Assembly (NCBI RefSeq): GCF_001423105.1
Contig: NZ_LMNV01000002.1
Location: 210,627 to 274,626, forward strand
Origin: Frondihabitans sp. Leaf304
GTDB lineage: Bacteria; Actinomycetota; Actinomycetes; Actinomycetales; Microbacteriaceae
DNA: 64,000 nt
Reading direction: 5' to 3'
Positions 43,493 through 51,502 of the stretch are shown in pieces; the stretch's first letter is position 1, and every line of letters starts with the position of its first letter. Both the position numbers and the translations under genes were made by a program. Under the pieces are notes generated by a model. The model searched no databases. It was not told where the DNA came from and saw nothing but the letters and a program-made list of their open reading frames with translations.

Positions 43493-44131
43493 ATGACCAA
43501 CCCCGCAGCATTGTCCGCTGGCGCCCTTCTTCCGGCCCGCAAGTCCGTGCTCGCCGATCGCTTCGTCACGCGGAGCATCGCGACCGATGCCGCGCTCATC
43601 GCGGGCGGAGTCGCCGTCATGGGCGTTCTCGCACAGGTCGTCGTGCCGCTGTGGCCCGTCCCGGTCACCGGCCAGACTCTCGGTGTTCTGCTCGTCGGCG
43701 CGACTCTCGGCGCCCGCCGTGGTGCGCTGTCGCTGCTCGCCTACGCTCTCGTCGGCCTCGTCGGCCTGCCGATCTTCGCCGAGCACAACGGCGGCTTCGC
43801 CAGCGTCATGCTCCCGAGCTTCGGATTCATCGTCGGATTCATCCCGGCCGCCTTCGCCATCGGCTGGCTGTCGGAGCGCCAGTGGGATCGCCACGTCGTC
43901 CGCTCGCTCGTCGGCTTCTTCCTGGCATCGCTGATCCCCTTCGCCGTCGGTCTCCCCTTCCTCGGGTTCGCCTTGGCTCGACTGGGCTACCCGCACGACG
44001 TCTCCGCGGTGCTCGCGGCCGGCTTCACGCCGTTCATCGTGGGTGGCATCGTCAAGTGGGTCATCGCGGCCGGCATGCTGCCGCTGCTGTGGCGCGGTGT
44101 GCGCGCCCTCGACTCGAAGAAGAACGACTAG
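43493..44131 (+). CDS. bioY: Biotin transporter BioY (ECF substrate-binding subunit)
   Basis: A 212-residue membrane protein of the BioY family with six hydrophobic segments. It includes the conserved VPVTGQTLGVLLVGATLGARRGALSLLAY and GLVGLPIFAEHNGGFASVMLPSFGFIVGF. It binds biotin and works with an ECF ATPase/transmembrane module, or alone with low efficiency. No ECF module genes (bioM/bioN) are adjacent. AGGAG precedes the ATG at 43493. A TATTCT hexamer overlaps the ribosome site, so the true promoter must be further upstream. Ends at a strong terminator. Confidence 0.94.
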   Translation: MTNPAALSAGALLPARKSVLADRFVTRSIATDAALIAGGVAVMGVLAQVVVPLWPVPVTGQTLGVLLVGATLGARRGALSLLAYALVGLVGLPIFAEHNGGFASVMLPSFGFIVGFIPAAFAIGWLSERQWDRHVVRSLVGFFLASLIPFAVGLPFLGFALARLGYPHDVSAVLAAGFTPFIVGGIVKWVIAAGMLPLLWRGVRALDSKKND

Positions 44132-44152
44132 CCGCCGGATCCTTCGCTTTCG

Positions 44153-44183
44153 GGCCCCCGTCGTACGCGGCGGGGGCCTTTTT
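44153..44183 (+). terminator. Intrinsic terminator of bioY
   Basis: GGCCCCCGTCG (44153-44163) pairs with CGGCGGGGGCC (44168-44178), followed by TTTTT (44179-44183). Confidence 0.93.
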
Positions 44184-44233
44184 CTGCGCGGGGCCTCCTC
44201 TGCGCGGGCGGCTTCTGCGCCGGGGAACGCAAA

Positions 44234-44293
44234 ACCCGCACGACCGGCGAAACCATCTGCCCAGGGACAGATGCATTCGCCGACCGTGCGGGT
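44234..44293 (-). terminator. Terminator hairpin of the SUF operon
   Basis: ACCCGCACG (44234-44242) and CGTGCGGGT (44285-44293), with further pairing inside (GGCGAA/TTCGCC and CATCTG/CAGATG). It begins 13 bases past the sufT stop; on the minus strand TTTTGCG follows. Confidence 0.8.
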
Positions 44294-44306
44294 CGGAACA
44301 GCTCAG

Positions 44307-44639
44307 TTAGATCGAGAAGCCGATGGCGCGCATCATGTCGCGCCCGTCGTCGGTGATGCGGTCGGGGCCCCACGGCGGCATCCAGACCCAGTTGATACGG
44401 AAGGCGTCGACGACCCCGTCGAGGGCATTGGCCGTCTCGGACTCGATCACGTCGGTCAGAGGGCAACCGGCGCTCGTCAGAGTCATGCTGATGATCAGCG
44501 CGTCTTCGACCTCGTCGTCAAGGGCCAGGTCGTAGATCAGGCCGAGGTCGACGACGTTGACGCCGAGCTCGGGGTCCATGACCTCTTTCAGGGCCTCTTC
44601 GATCTGGTCGAACTTCTCGGGCGCGAGTGCAATCGGCAT
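44307..44639 (-). CDS. sufT: Iron-sulfur assembly factor, SufT (MIP18/DUF59)
   Basis: A 110-residue DUF59 protein: EEALKEVMDPELGVNVVDLGLIYDL, the single conserved Cys in TSAGCPLTDVIE, and WMPPWGPDRITDDGRDMMRAIGF. This family helps mature iron-sulfur proteins. The ATG lies two bases past the sufC stop, and it ends the operon before a hairpin. PaaD-type proteins are related, but context decides for SufT. Confidence 0.93.
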   Translation of the reverse strand: MPIALAPEKFDQIEEALKEVMDPELGVNVVDLGLIYDLALDDEVEDALIISMTLTSAGCPLTDVIESETANALDGVVDAFRINWVWMPPWGPDRITDDGRDMMRAIGFSI

Positions 44640-44641
44640 GT

Positions 44642-45424
44642 CTAGGCTCCGGCCGGTGTAGCAGCCTCGGCCGAGGCAGCGACGTAGCGGTCGTAGCCCT
44701 CGTTCTCGAGCTGGTCGGCCAGCTCGGGTCCGCCCTCGTCGGCCACGTGGCCGTCGACGAAAACGTGCACGAAGTCAGGCTTGATATAGCGAAGGATCCG
44801 CGTGTAGTGCGTGATCATCAGAATGCCGAGGTCGGTCGACTGGTGAGCGCGGTTGACGCCCTCCGAGACGATCTTGAGAGCGTCGACGTCGAGCCCCGAG
44901 TCGGTCTCGTCGAGGATCGCGAACTTCGGCTTGAGGAGCTCGAGCTGCATGATCTCGTGGCGCTTCTTCTCGCCACCCGAGAACCCCTCGTTGACGTTGC
45001 GCTCGGCGAACGAGGAGTCCATCTTGAGGTCGCTCATGTGCTGGCGGAGGTCTTTGACCCAGGTGCGGAGCGCGGGCGCCTCGCCGTCCAGGGCGGTCTT
45101 CGCGGTACGGAGGAAGTTCGCGACGGTGACGCCGGGAATCTCGACCGGGTACTGCATGGCCAGGAAGAGGCCCGCCTTGGCGCGCTCGTCGACGGTCATG
45201 TCGAGCACCTCGACGCCGTCGAGGGTGATCGATCCGCCGTCGACCTTGTACCGGGGGTGGCCGGCGATCGTGTAGGCGAGGGTGGACTTGCCGGAGCCGT
45301 TGGGCCCCATGACGGCGTGGATCTCACCCTGCTTGATGGTGAGGTCGACGCCCTTCAAGATGGGCTTGTTGCCCTGCTCGGTGTCGATCGAGACCTGGAG
45401 GTCGCGGATTTCGAGGGTAGCCAT
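44642..45424 (-). CDS. sufC: Fe-S cluster assembly ATPase SufC
   Basis: A 260-residue ABC-type ATPase that binds SufB and SufD and powers cluster assembly on the scaffold. Walker A is GPNGSGKST. The signature is FSGGEKKRHEIMQ, the specific SufC variant. Walker B/D-loop is FAILDETDSGLDVDAL. AAAGGAA lies before the ATG. It follows the Rieske gene by 43 bases. Confidence 0.97.
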   Translation of the reverse strand: MATLEIRDLQVSIDTEQGNKPILKGVDLTIKQGEIHAVMGPNGSGKSTLAYTIAGHPRYKVDGGSITLDGVEVLDMTVDERAKAGLFLAMQYPVEIPGVTVANFLRTAKTALDGEAPALRTWVKDLRQHMSDLKMDSSFAERNVNEGFSGGEKKRHEIMQLELLKPKFAILDETDSGLDVDALKIVSEGVNRAHQSTDLGILMITHYTRILRYIKPDFVHVFVDGHVADEGGPELADQLENEGYDRYVAASAEAATPAGA

Positions 45425-45467
45425 GATGTTCCTTTAGTTGAATCTGGAGCTGAAGATCGGGAGGCCG

Positions 45468-45815
45468 CTACGCGACCGGAGGTGCCGTGACCGGTGTGGT
45501 GTCGATCCAGACGTCACCGTCGACGACCGTGACCGGGAAGACCGGCACGGGTTCGTAGGCGGGAAGGGTGAGCGGCTTGCCGGTGGTCAGCTCGAACTTC
45601 GAGCCGTGGGCCCAGCACTCCAGGGTGTCGTCTTCGACGAACCCCTCGGCGAGTGAGATGTCGCCATGGGTGCAGGTGTCGCCGAGGGCGTGCAACTGCC
45701 CCGCCGAGTCGCGAACCACGGCGACGGGGATTCCGTCGACCACGACTCGCAGGGCCTCGGACACGCTGACGTCGGCCTCGGCGCAGACCCGCTGCCCCAT
45801 AGGTGTCGTAGCCAT
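45468..45815 (-). CDS. Rieske-type ferredoxin of the SUF operon
   Basis: A 115-residue Rieske [2Fe-2S] protein with the ligand pairs CTHGDISL and CWAHGSKF. This resembles non-heme oxygenase ferredoxin subunits, which supply electrons. Its place between sufD and sufC with an ATGA overlap is a common actinobacterial arrangement; it may give electrons for cluster formation or repair. No oxygenase is nearby. Confidence 0.93.
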   Translation of the reverse strand: MATTPMGQRVCAEADVSVSEALRVVVDGIPVAVVRDSAGQLHALGDTCTHGDISLAEGFVEDDTLECWAHGSKFELTTGKPLTLPAYEPVPVFPVTVVDGDVWIDTTPVTAPPVA

Positions 45816-47212
45816 CAGTGCGTGCCTCCGGGTGCCGTGCCCTCACCGGTGACTCCGGCTGCGACATCGGGCTCGCTCGACACATGGTCGGTGCCCGTCG
45901 CGACGGCGGCACCGGGCTGCGAGTCGACGTACGGAGAACGTCGCGCTGCCGTCGAGCTGCCCGCCGCATTCGCAGCCGAGCGCGCGTCGGCGCCGTCTGC
46001 GAGCTCGGCCTCGAGGGCCGCGATCAGGCGCTCCTGCAGGGCGGGCTCACCGATGTGCTGGACGATCTCGCTGAGGAAGCCGAGCACGACGATGCGGCGC
46101 GCTTCTTCTTCGGGAATGCCGCGCGACTCGAGGTAGAACAGGTGCTCGTCGTCGAAGCGGCCGGTGGCCGACGCGTGGCCGGCGCCCATGATGTCGCCGG
46201 TCTCGATCTCGAGGTTCGGGATCGAATCGGCGCGGGTGCCCTCGGAGAGAACGAGGTTGCGGTTCTGCTCGTAGCTGTCGGTGCCGGGGGCCGTGCGCCC
46301 GATGAGGACGTCGCCGATCCAGACCGTCCGTGCACCGTCGCCCTGAAGGGCGCCCTTGTAGTTCACGCGGCTCTTGGTGTTGGGGGCGTCGTGGTTGACG
46401 TAGACCTGCTGCTCGAGGTGCTGCCCCGCATCGGCGAAGTACACGCCGTTGAGGTCGGCGTCGGCACCCTGCGCCGCGAGGTGCGCGGACGGATTGACCC
46501 GCACGATGGAGCCGCCGAGGCTCACGACGAAGTGCTTGAGCTGTGCGTCGCGGCCGATCTTGGCGAAGTGGCTCGAGAGATGGACGCCGGAGTCGTTCCA
46601 CTCCTGCACGCTGACCACCGTGAGGTGAGCACCCTCGTCGACCACGACCTCGACGTTCTCGACGAGCTGCGCATCTCCGGAGTTCTGGAGGATGACGAGA
46701 CCGGTCGAGTTCGGCTTGGCGTGGATGACCGTGTGGCCGGCGCGCGGCGCGGTGTCGAGGCCCGAGCGACCGATCGTGATCGACGTCGGCTCGTCACCGG
46801 AGACGGTCACGAGGAGGACGTTTTCGGTGCTCGCCCAGGCGTTGGCCGAGGCCTTGTCTTCGGGCGTGCCGGCAGTGCCGACGAGCTCGTGCTCCGGTGT
46901 CACCCAGTCGACGGACGCGCCGGGCGTCTCGCGGGCCAGATAGGCGTACGGAGAGCCGTCGAGCGGACCGTCGATGAGGGGACGGAGCGCCTGGACCGGG
47001 CTCAGCTTCCAGTCGACCTCGCGGCCGGTGACGGCCGGGAAGGCCGCCGGGTCGGTCGAGGCGAATCGACCGGAGCGGGTCTGGACGGGGATGGGCCGGT
47101 CGGCCCAGGCCCCGTCGGTGTGCGCCGCAGAGCCGGGTACGACGGCACCGTTCGGCACCGCCGCTTCGACGATCGGCGTGGATGTGTCGGTCGTTGCGGG
47201 AGTGGCGGACAT
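45815..47212 (-). CDS. sufD: Fe-S cluster assembly protein SufD
   Basis: A 465-residue SufD with the beta-helical core (EVVVDEGAHLTVVSVQEWNDSGVHLSSHFAKIGRDAQLKHFVVSLGGS, then SIPNLEIETGDIMGAGHASATGRFDDEHLFYLESRGI). It lies with SufB and SufC in the SufBC2D scaffold. The last 60 residues (after AALEAELA) are a low-complexity Ala/Ser/Gly tail not usual for the family. ATG follows the sufB stop without a gap. Confidence 0.95.
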   Translation of the reverse strand: MSATPATTDTSTPIVEAAVPNGAVVPGSAAHTDGAWADRPIPVQTRSGRFASTDPAAFPAVTGREVDWKLSPVQALRPLIDGPLDGSPYAYLARETPGASVDWVTPEHELVGTAGTPEDKASANAWASTENVLLVTVSGDEPTSITIGRSGLDTAPRAGHTVIHAKPNSTGLVILQNSGDAQLVENVEVVVDEGAHLTVVSVQEWNDSGVHLSSHFAKIGRDAQLKHFVVSLGGSIVRVNPSAHLAAQGADADLNGVYFADAGQHLEQQVYVNHDAPNTKSRVNYKGALQGDGARTVWIGDVLIGRTAPGTDSYEQNRNLVLSEGTRADSIPNLEIETGDIMGAGHASATGRFDDEHLFYLESRGIPEEEARRIVVLGFLSEIVQHIGEPALQERLIAALEAELADGADARSAANAAGSSTAARRSPYVDSQPGAAVATGTDHVSSEPDVAAGVTGEGTAPGGTH

Positions 47213-48631
47213 CTAGCCGACGGATCCTTCCATGCTCATCTCGATGAGCTTGTTCAATTCGAGTGCGTACTCCATCGGGAGTTCGCGGGCGATGGGCTCG
47301 ATGAAGCCTCGGACGATCATGGCCATGGCCTCGTCTTCGGCCATGCCGCGCGACATCAGGTAGAAGAGCTGCTCTTCGCTCACACGGGAGACAGTCGCCT
47401 CGTGGCCGAGCTGCACGTCGTCGATGCGGATATCGATCGCCGGATAGGTGTCAGAGCGCGAGATGGTGTCGACCAGGAGGGCGTCGCAGCGAACCGTGTT
47501 GGCGGAGTGGTGCGCACCCTCGTCGACGCGGACCTCGCCGCGGTAGCCGGCTCGGCCACCGCCACGGGCAATCGACTTGGAGACGATCGACGACGTCGTG
47601 TACGGCGCCATGTGGATCATCTTCGCGCCGGCATCCTGGTGCTGGCCGGGGCCCGCGAACGCGACAGAGAGGGTCTCGCCCTTGGCGTGCTCACCAGCGA
47701 GGTAGATCGAGGGGTACTTCATCGTCACCTTGGAGCCGATGTTGCCGTCGATCCACTCCATGGTGGCGCCCTCGTGGGCGATGGCGCGCTTCGTGACGAG
47801 GTTGTAGACGTTGTTCGACCAGTTCTGGATCGTCGTGTAGCGAACGCGGGCGTTCTTCTTGACGATGATCTCGACCACGGCCGAGTGCAGCGAGTCGCTC
47901 TTGTAGATCGGAGCCGTGCAGCCCTCGATGTAGTGCACGTAGCTGCCCTCGTCGGCGATGATCAGCGTGCGCTCGAACTGGCCCATGTTCTCCGTGTTGA
48001 TACGGAAGTAGGCCTGAAGGGGAATCTCGACCCGGACGTTCTTCGGAACGTAGACGAAGGATCCGCCCGACCAGACAGCCGTGTTGAGCGCGGCGAATTT
48101 GTTGTCGCCGGCCGGGATCACCGTGCCGAAGTATTCCTGGAAGAACTCGGGGTGCTCGCGAAGAGCCGTGTCGGTGTCCATGAAGATGACACCCTGCTCT
48201 TCGAGGTCTTCGCGGATCTGGTGGTAGACGACCTCGGACTCGTACTGAGCGGCGACGCCGGCGACGAGGCGGTTGCGCTCGGCCTCGGGGATGCCGAGCT
48301 TCTCGTAGGTCGCCTTGATGTCGTCGGGCAGTTCTTCCCAGCTACCGGCCTGCTTCTCGGTCGACCGCACGAAGTACTTGATGTTGTCGAAGTCGATGCC
48401 GGAGAGGTCGGCGCCCCAGGTGGGCATGGGCTTGCGCTCGAACAGGGCGAGACCCTTGAGGCGGTTCTTGAGCATCCACTCGGGTTCGCTCTTGAGGTTC
48501 GAGATGTCGGTCACGACCTCGGGGTTCACGCCACGGCGCGCGGATGCGCCAGCGGCATCGGAGTCGGCCCAGCCGAACTCGTACTGGCCCAGTCCTGCGA
48601 GCTCCGGGCGGTCGATCAACACGTCAGACAT
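47213..48631 (-). CDS. sufB: Fe-S cluster assembly protein SufB
   Basis: A 472-residue scaffold protein. Recognisable are [42 protein letters not shown], the acceptor-site region [21 protein letters not shown], and the C-terminal [39 protein letters not shown]. It assembles the [Fe-S] cluster with SufC and SufD. ATG at 48631 with AGAGGT upstream is preferred to an in-frame start 16 codons earlier. First gene of the operon; no SufR repressor gene lies beside it, the next gene being the divergent ctaA. Confidence 0.97.
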   Translation of the reverse strand: MSDVLIDRPELAGLGQYEFGWADSDAAGASARRGVNPEVVTDISNLKSEPEWMLKNRLKGLALFERKPMPTWGADLSGIDFDNIKYFVRSTEKQAGSWEELPDDIKATYEKLGIPEAERNRLVAGVAAQYESEVVYHQIREDLEEQGVIFMDTDTALREHPEFFQEYFGTVIPAGDNKFAALNTAVWSGGSFVYVPKNVRVEIPLQAYFRINTENMGQFERTLIIADEGSYVHYIEGCTAPIYKSDSLHSAVVEIIVKKNARVRYTTIQNWSNNVYNLVTKRAIAHEGATMEWIDGNIGSKVTMKYPSIYLAGEHAKGETLSVAFAGPGQHQDAGAKMIHMAPYTTSSIVSKSIARGGGRAGYRGEVRVDEGAHHSANTVRCDALLVDTISRSDTYPAIDIRIDDVQLGHEATVSRVSEEQLFYLMSRGMAEDEAMAMIVRGFIEPIARELPMEYALELNKLIEMSMEGSVG

Positions 48632-48870
48632 ACCTACCTCTTTCTTCGTCGTCTCGAACCGATACGTTCGTTGCGACATTCCCTGGCGGGCGGGACTCGG
48701 TCTCGCAGCTGCGAGAGGAGTCGGTATTCAGGGGCGACCACCCAGATCGATGTCTCTACACTCGAGACCGAGAGATCTGTGGTCTGCGTCGACGCACCGA
48801 AACCGGGTGTGTTCCTGAACCCCACAATGCTACAGGCCAGGCATCCAAAAGTAACGAAGGACAGCAATCC

Positions 48871-49833
48871 GTGAGCAATGCACAGGCAACGTCGATGGGC
48901 GTCATCGCCCGAGTCTGGTCGTGGCTTCCGGCTCGGATCGACCGGCGTGTCCGGTTCATCGCCTGGGCGTCTCTCGCCTGCCAACTCTTGCTCGTCGGCA
49001 CCGGCGGCCTAGTCCGCCTCACCGGCTCCGGCCTCGGCTGCCCGACCTGGCCCGAGTGCACCGCCGGGTCGATCGTCACGACACCCGAGATGGGCTTTCA
49101 CGGCATCATCGAGTTCGGCAACCGGCTTCTGACGTTCGTCCTCGTCATCATCGTGATCCTCGCCTTCTTCGCCGTGTTCCGCATGCGGAAGGTGCGACGC
49201 GACCTGTTCTGGCTCACGCTCATCCAGGCACTCAGCATCCCGTTCCAGGCGGTTCTCGGCGGCATCAGCGTCCTGGCCAAACTCAACCCCTACGTCGTTG
49301 GGTCGCATTTCATCGTCTCGATGGTCCTGGTCCGCATCACGGCGACCCTCGTCTACCGCGTCTATCACGGGCCGCGCGGCACCTCGGCCGCGACTCCCCC
49401 GTGGTACGCGCTCACCACGCGAGTCGCCGCGGTCTTCGTCGCCATCACGGTCGTGCTCGGCATCCTGACCACGGGTGCCGGCCCCCACGCCGGCGATGAG
49501 AACACCCATCGCAACGGGTTCGACCCCAAGCTCATCGAGACGCTGCATGCCGTGCCGGCGTTCGCGGTCTTCGTGCTGACGCTCGCCCTCGTGGTGGGCG
49601 CGATTCGACTCGGGCTCCCCCGGCTGTTCCCCCTTCTGCTCCTCGCCGTCGAGGTCCTCCAGATCACCGTGGGGCTCATCCAGGCCAACACCGGTCTGCC
49701 GCCGTTCCTCGTCGGCGTCCACCTCGTGCTCGCCGGGCTCCTCGTCGCAGCGATGACGGCGGTTACGCACACGCTCGAGAGCGACGCCGACCTCGCGAAG
49801 CCGGTGCCGGAGGCAGCGACTATCGCTGCGTAG
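48871..49833 (+). CDS. ctaA: Heme A synthase (COX15/CtaA)
   Basis: A 320-residue eight-helix membrane enzyme that oxidises the methyl group of heme O to give heme A for cytochrome aa3. Conserved: GTGGLVRLTGSGLGCPTWPECTAGS with the Cys pair and TGSGLGCPDWP-like motif, HGIIEFGNRLLTFVL (heme His and Glu), VVGSHFIVSMVL and LHAVPAFAVFV plus VGVHLVLAGLL (further heme His). Start GTG with AAGGA upstream. Divergent from sufB and convergent with ctaB, which makes its substrate. Confidence 0.95.
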   Translation: MSNAQATSMGVIARVWSWLPARIDRRVRFIAWASLACQLLLVGTGGLVRLTGSGLGCPTWPECTAGSIVTTPEMGFHGIIEFGNRLLTFVLVIIVILAFFAVFRMRKVRRDLFWLTLIQALSIPFQAVLGGISVLAKLNPYVVGSHFIVSMVLVRITATLVYRVYHGPRGTSAATPPWYALTTRVAAVFVAITVVLGILTTGAGPHAGDENTHRNGFDPKLIETLHAVPAFAVFVLTLALVVGAIRLGLPRLFPLLLLAVEVLQITVGLIQANTGLPPFLVGVHLVLAGLLVAAMTAVTHTLESDADLAKPVPEAATIAA

Positions 49834-49937
49834 CGCTGCGGGGCTCGTGTCGAGCGGCGGGCCGCAGGATCCTGCGCCTCTGCCGCTCTTGACGGCCTGT
49901 TGTGCGCCGGGTTCTCCTGTGCCGCACCGCCTGCCCT

Positions 49938-50022
49938 CCGAATTTGAAGGAGAAACGCGGGGCGCACCCCCGCCGATCCGCATGGACTGGTTGGCGCCCG
50001 GCGGTTTTTCCTTCGAATTCGG
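49938..50022. repeat. 85-bp palindromic element, copy 2
   Basis: Left arm CCGAATTTGAAGGAGAAAC (49938-49956) is identical to that of copy 1; the right arm GTTTTTCCTTCGAATTCGG (50004-50022) differs from a perfect inverse at two positions. Total length 85 bp as in copy 1, with CGATCCGCATG at the centre. It lies between the convergent ctaA and ctaB genes. Confidence 0.92.
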
Positions 50023-50118
50023 GTGCCCCCGCCGCTCGACGAGCGGTGGTGGCGAAATGCTGCACCGCCGAACGGCTGGGGTGGCGAGCTGCCGCACCGC
50101 CGGACGACCGGAGCTTGT

Positions 50119-50180
50119 CGGAGGTCCGGCGTTGCGGCCGCCCGCCGCGGTCAACACAGCCGGAGGTCCGGCGCTGCGGC
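50119..50180. repeat. Direct 20-bp repeat in the ctaA-ctaB gap
   Basis: CGGAGGTCCGGCGTTGCGGC (50119-50138) recurs at 50161-50180 with one difference. The 366-bp gap (49834-50199) otherwise holds the 85-bp element and GC-rich runs with no gene. Confidence 0.8.
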
Positions 50181-50199
50181 GGCGCGCCGCGCTACAAAC

Positions 50200-51150
50200 T
50201 CAGAAGGGGAGCAGCGGGTCGATGCCGACGGCCAGGAACAGCAGCGTCAGGTACGTGATGGAGGCGTGGAAGACCTTCATCGGCTTGACCTCGGCCACCT
50301 GGGTGATCGCCCGGCTGTAGAGACGGTGCGACTCGACGACGAACCAGGCGCCGCTCGCCAGCGCGACGACGGTGTAGAGCACACCCATGTGCGCGACCGG
50401 AATGAGGAGGAGCGAGCAGACGACGGTGGCCCACGCGTAGAGGATCACCTGCAGGCCGACGTGGGCTCGACCGCGGACCACGGCGAGCATGGGCACGTCG
50501 ACGGAGGCGTAGTCGTCGCGGTACCGCATGGACAGAGGCCAGTAGTGCGGCGGGGTCCAGAGGAAGATGACGGCGAACAGGATGACGGGCGCCCAGGTGA
50601 GCGAGCCGGTGACTGCGGCCCAGCCGATCAGGACGGGCATGCAGCCGGCGATTCCGCCCCAGACGATGTTCTGCGGCGTGCGGCGCTTGAGCCAGAGCGT
50701 GTAGACGAACACGTAGAAGAGGATCGCGAACAGCGACAGTGCCGCGGAGATCAGGTTGACGGTGTACGCGAGCCAGGCGATGGACGCGACGCCCATGACG
50801 TACGAGAAGATGAGCGCTTCGCGGTCGGAGACATCACCCGTGACGAGGGCCCGGTCTTTGGTCCGCTTCATGACGCGGTCGATGTCGCGGTCGATGTAGC
50901 AGTTGAACGACGACGCCGAGCCGGCGCTCAAGGCCCCGCCGATCAGGGTGGCCACGACGAGCCAGAGCCTCGGAATACCCCCCTCGGCAAGGAACATCGT
51001 GGGAATGGTGGTGACGAGCAGCAGCTCCATCACGCGCGGCTTCGTCAGCGAGACGTAGGCGCGGAATTTGCGTTTGACGCCGATTCGCTTGGCGGAAGAT
51101 ACCGCGGGCTGCGAGTCGGTGGGAGTGGTCAAAGCGCTATGGGTTGTCAT
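50200..51150 (-). CDS. ctaB: Heme O synthase (protoheme IX farnesyltransferase)
   Basis: A 316-residue UbiA-family membrane prenyltransferase with nine hydrophobic segments. The two Asp-rich motifs are [18 protein letters not shown] and [13 protein letters not shown]. The first is the farnesyl diphosphate site, with the NxxxDxxxD order seen in CyoE/CtaB. It adds farnesyl to heme B to give heme O, used by CtaA. ATG at 51150. The gene is divergent from tkt, as usual in actinobacteria. Confidence 0.96.
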   Translation of the reverse strand: MTTHSALTTPTDSQPAVSSAKRIGVKRKFRAYVSLTKPRVMELLLVTTIPTMFLAEGGIPRLWLVVATLIGGALSAGSASSFNCYIDRDIDRVMKRTKDRALVTGDVSDREALIFSYVMGVASIAWLAYTVNLISAALSLFAILFYVFVYTLWLKRRTPQNIVWGGIAGCMPVLIGWAAVTGSLTWAPVILFAVIFLWTPPHYWPLSMRYRDDYASVDVPMLAVVRGRAHVGLQVILYAWATVVCSLLLIPVAHMGVLYTVVALASGAWFVVESHRLYSRAITQVAEVKPMKVFHASITYLTLLFLAVGIDPLLPF

Positions 51151-51502
51151 ACATCCTCTGATTGCTGGGCCGTTTCAGGCACGGGCCGCGAAGAATCGCC
51201 GGAGGCAGAGCAGTGCCTGGCGAAACCGAAGCCATAGCAAGTGTAGGCGATGAATGTGGCGATCAGGGGCTGTTCCTGGCCGTTCGACGGGCGCTGTGAC
51301 AGTGCACGTCGCTATGCTGGGAGTTGCTTGCCAGTTGCAGGGCCCAGGGCGCCGATCCCACGTTCGTGTCGATGTCGCCCTAGAAGTATGCCCGGCAGCA
51401 GGCCCAGGGAACACACCCGGACTGAGTCGAAGGCGCCTCGGTAGGCATGTCAGTGCGGGAACGACACCCGCGCAATCTCGCATCAAGAAGGGTCATCTTC
51501 AA
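51151..51502. promoter_or_regulatory. Long divergent region between ctaB and tkt
   Basis: About 350 bp without a gene. A TATGCT hexamer at 51313-51318 is a candidate -10 for tkt, giving a leader of roughly 180 bases. No recognised riboswitch or obvious long palindrome was found. A leader of this length before a pentose-phosphate operon suggests some post-initiation control. Confidence 0.4.

Noticed and set aside
45818..48874. A 1018-codon open frame on the plus strand opposite the SUF genes
   Set aside because: It is the G+C-rich antisense of sufD and sufB, which are unmistakable; the translation is Arg/Asp/Gly-rich with no family motif.
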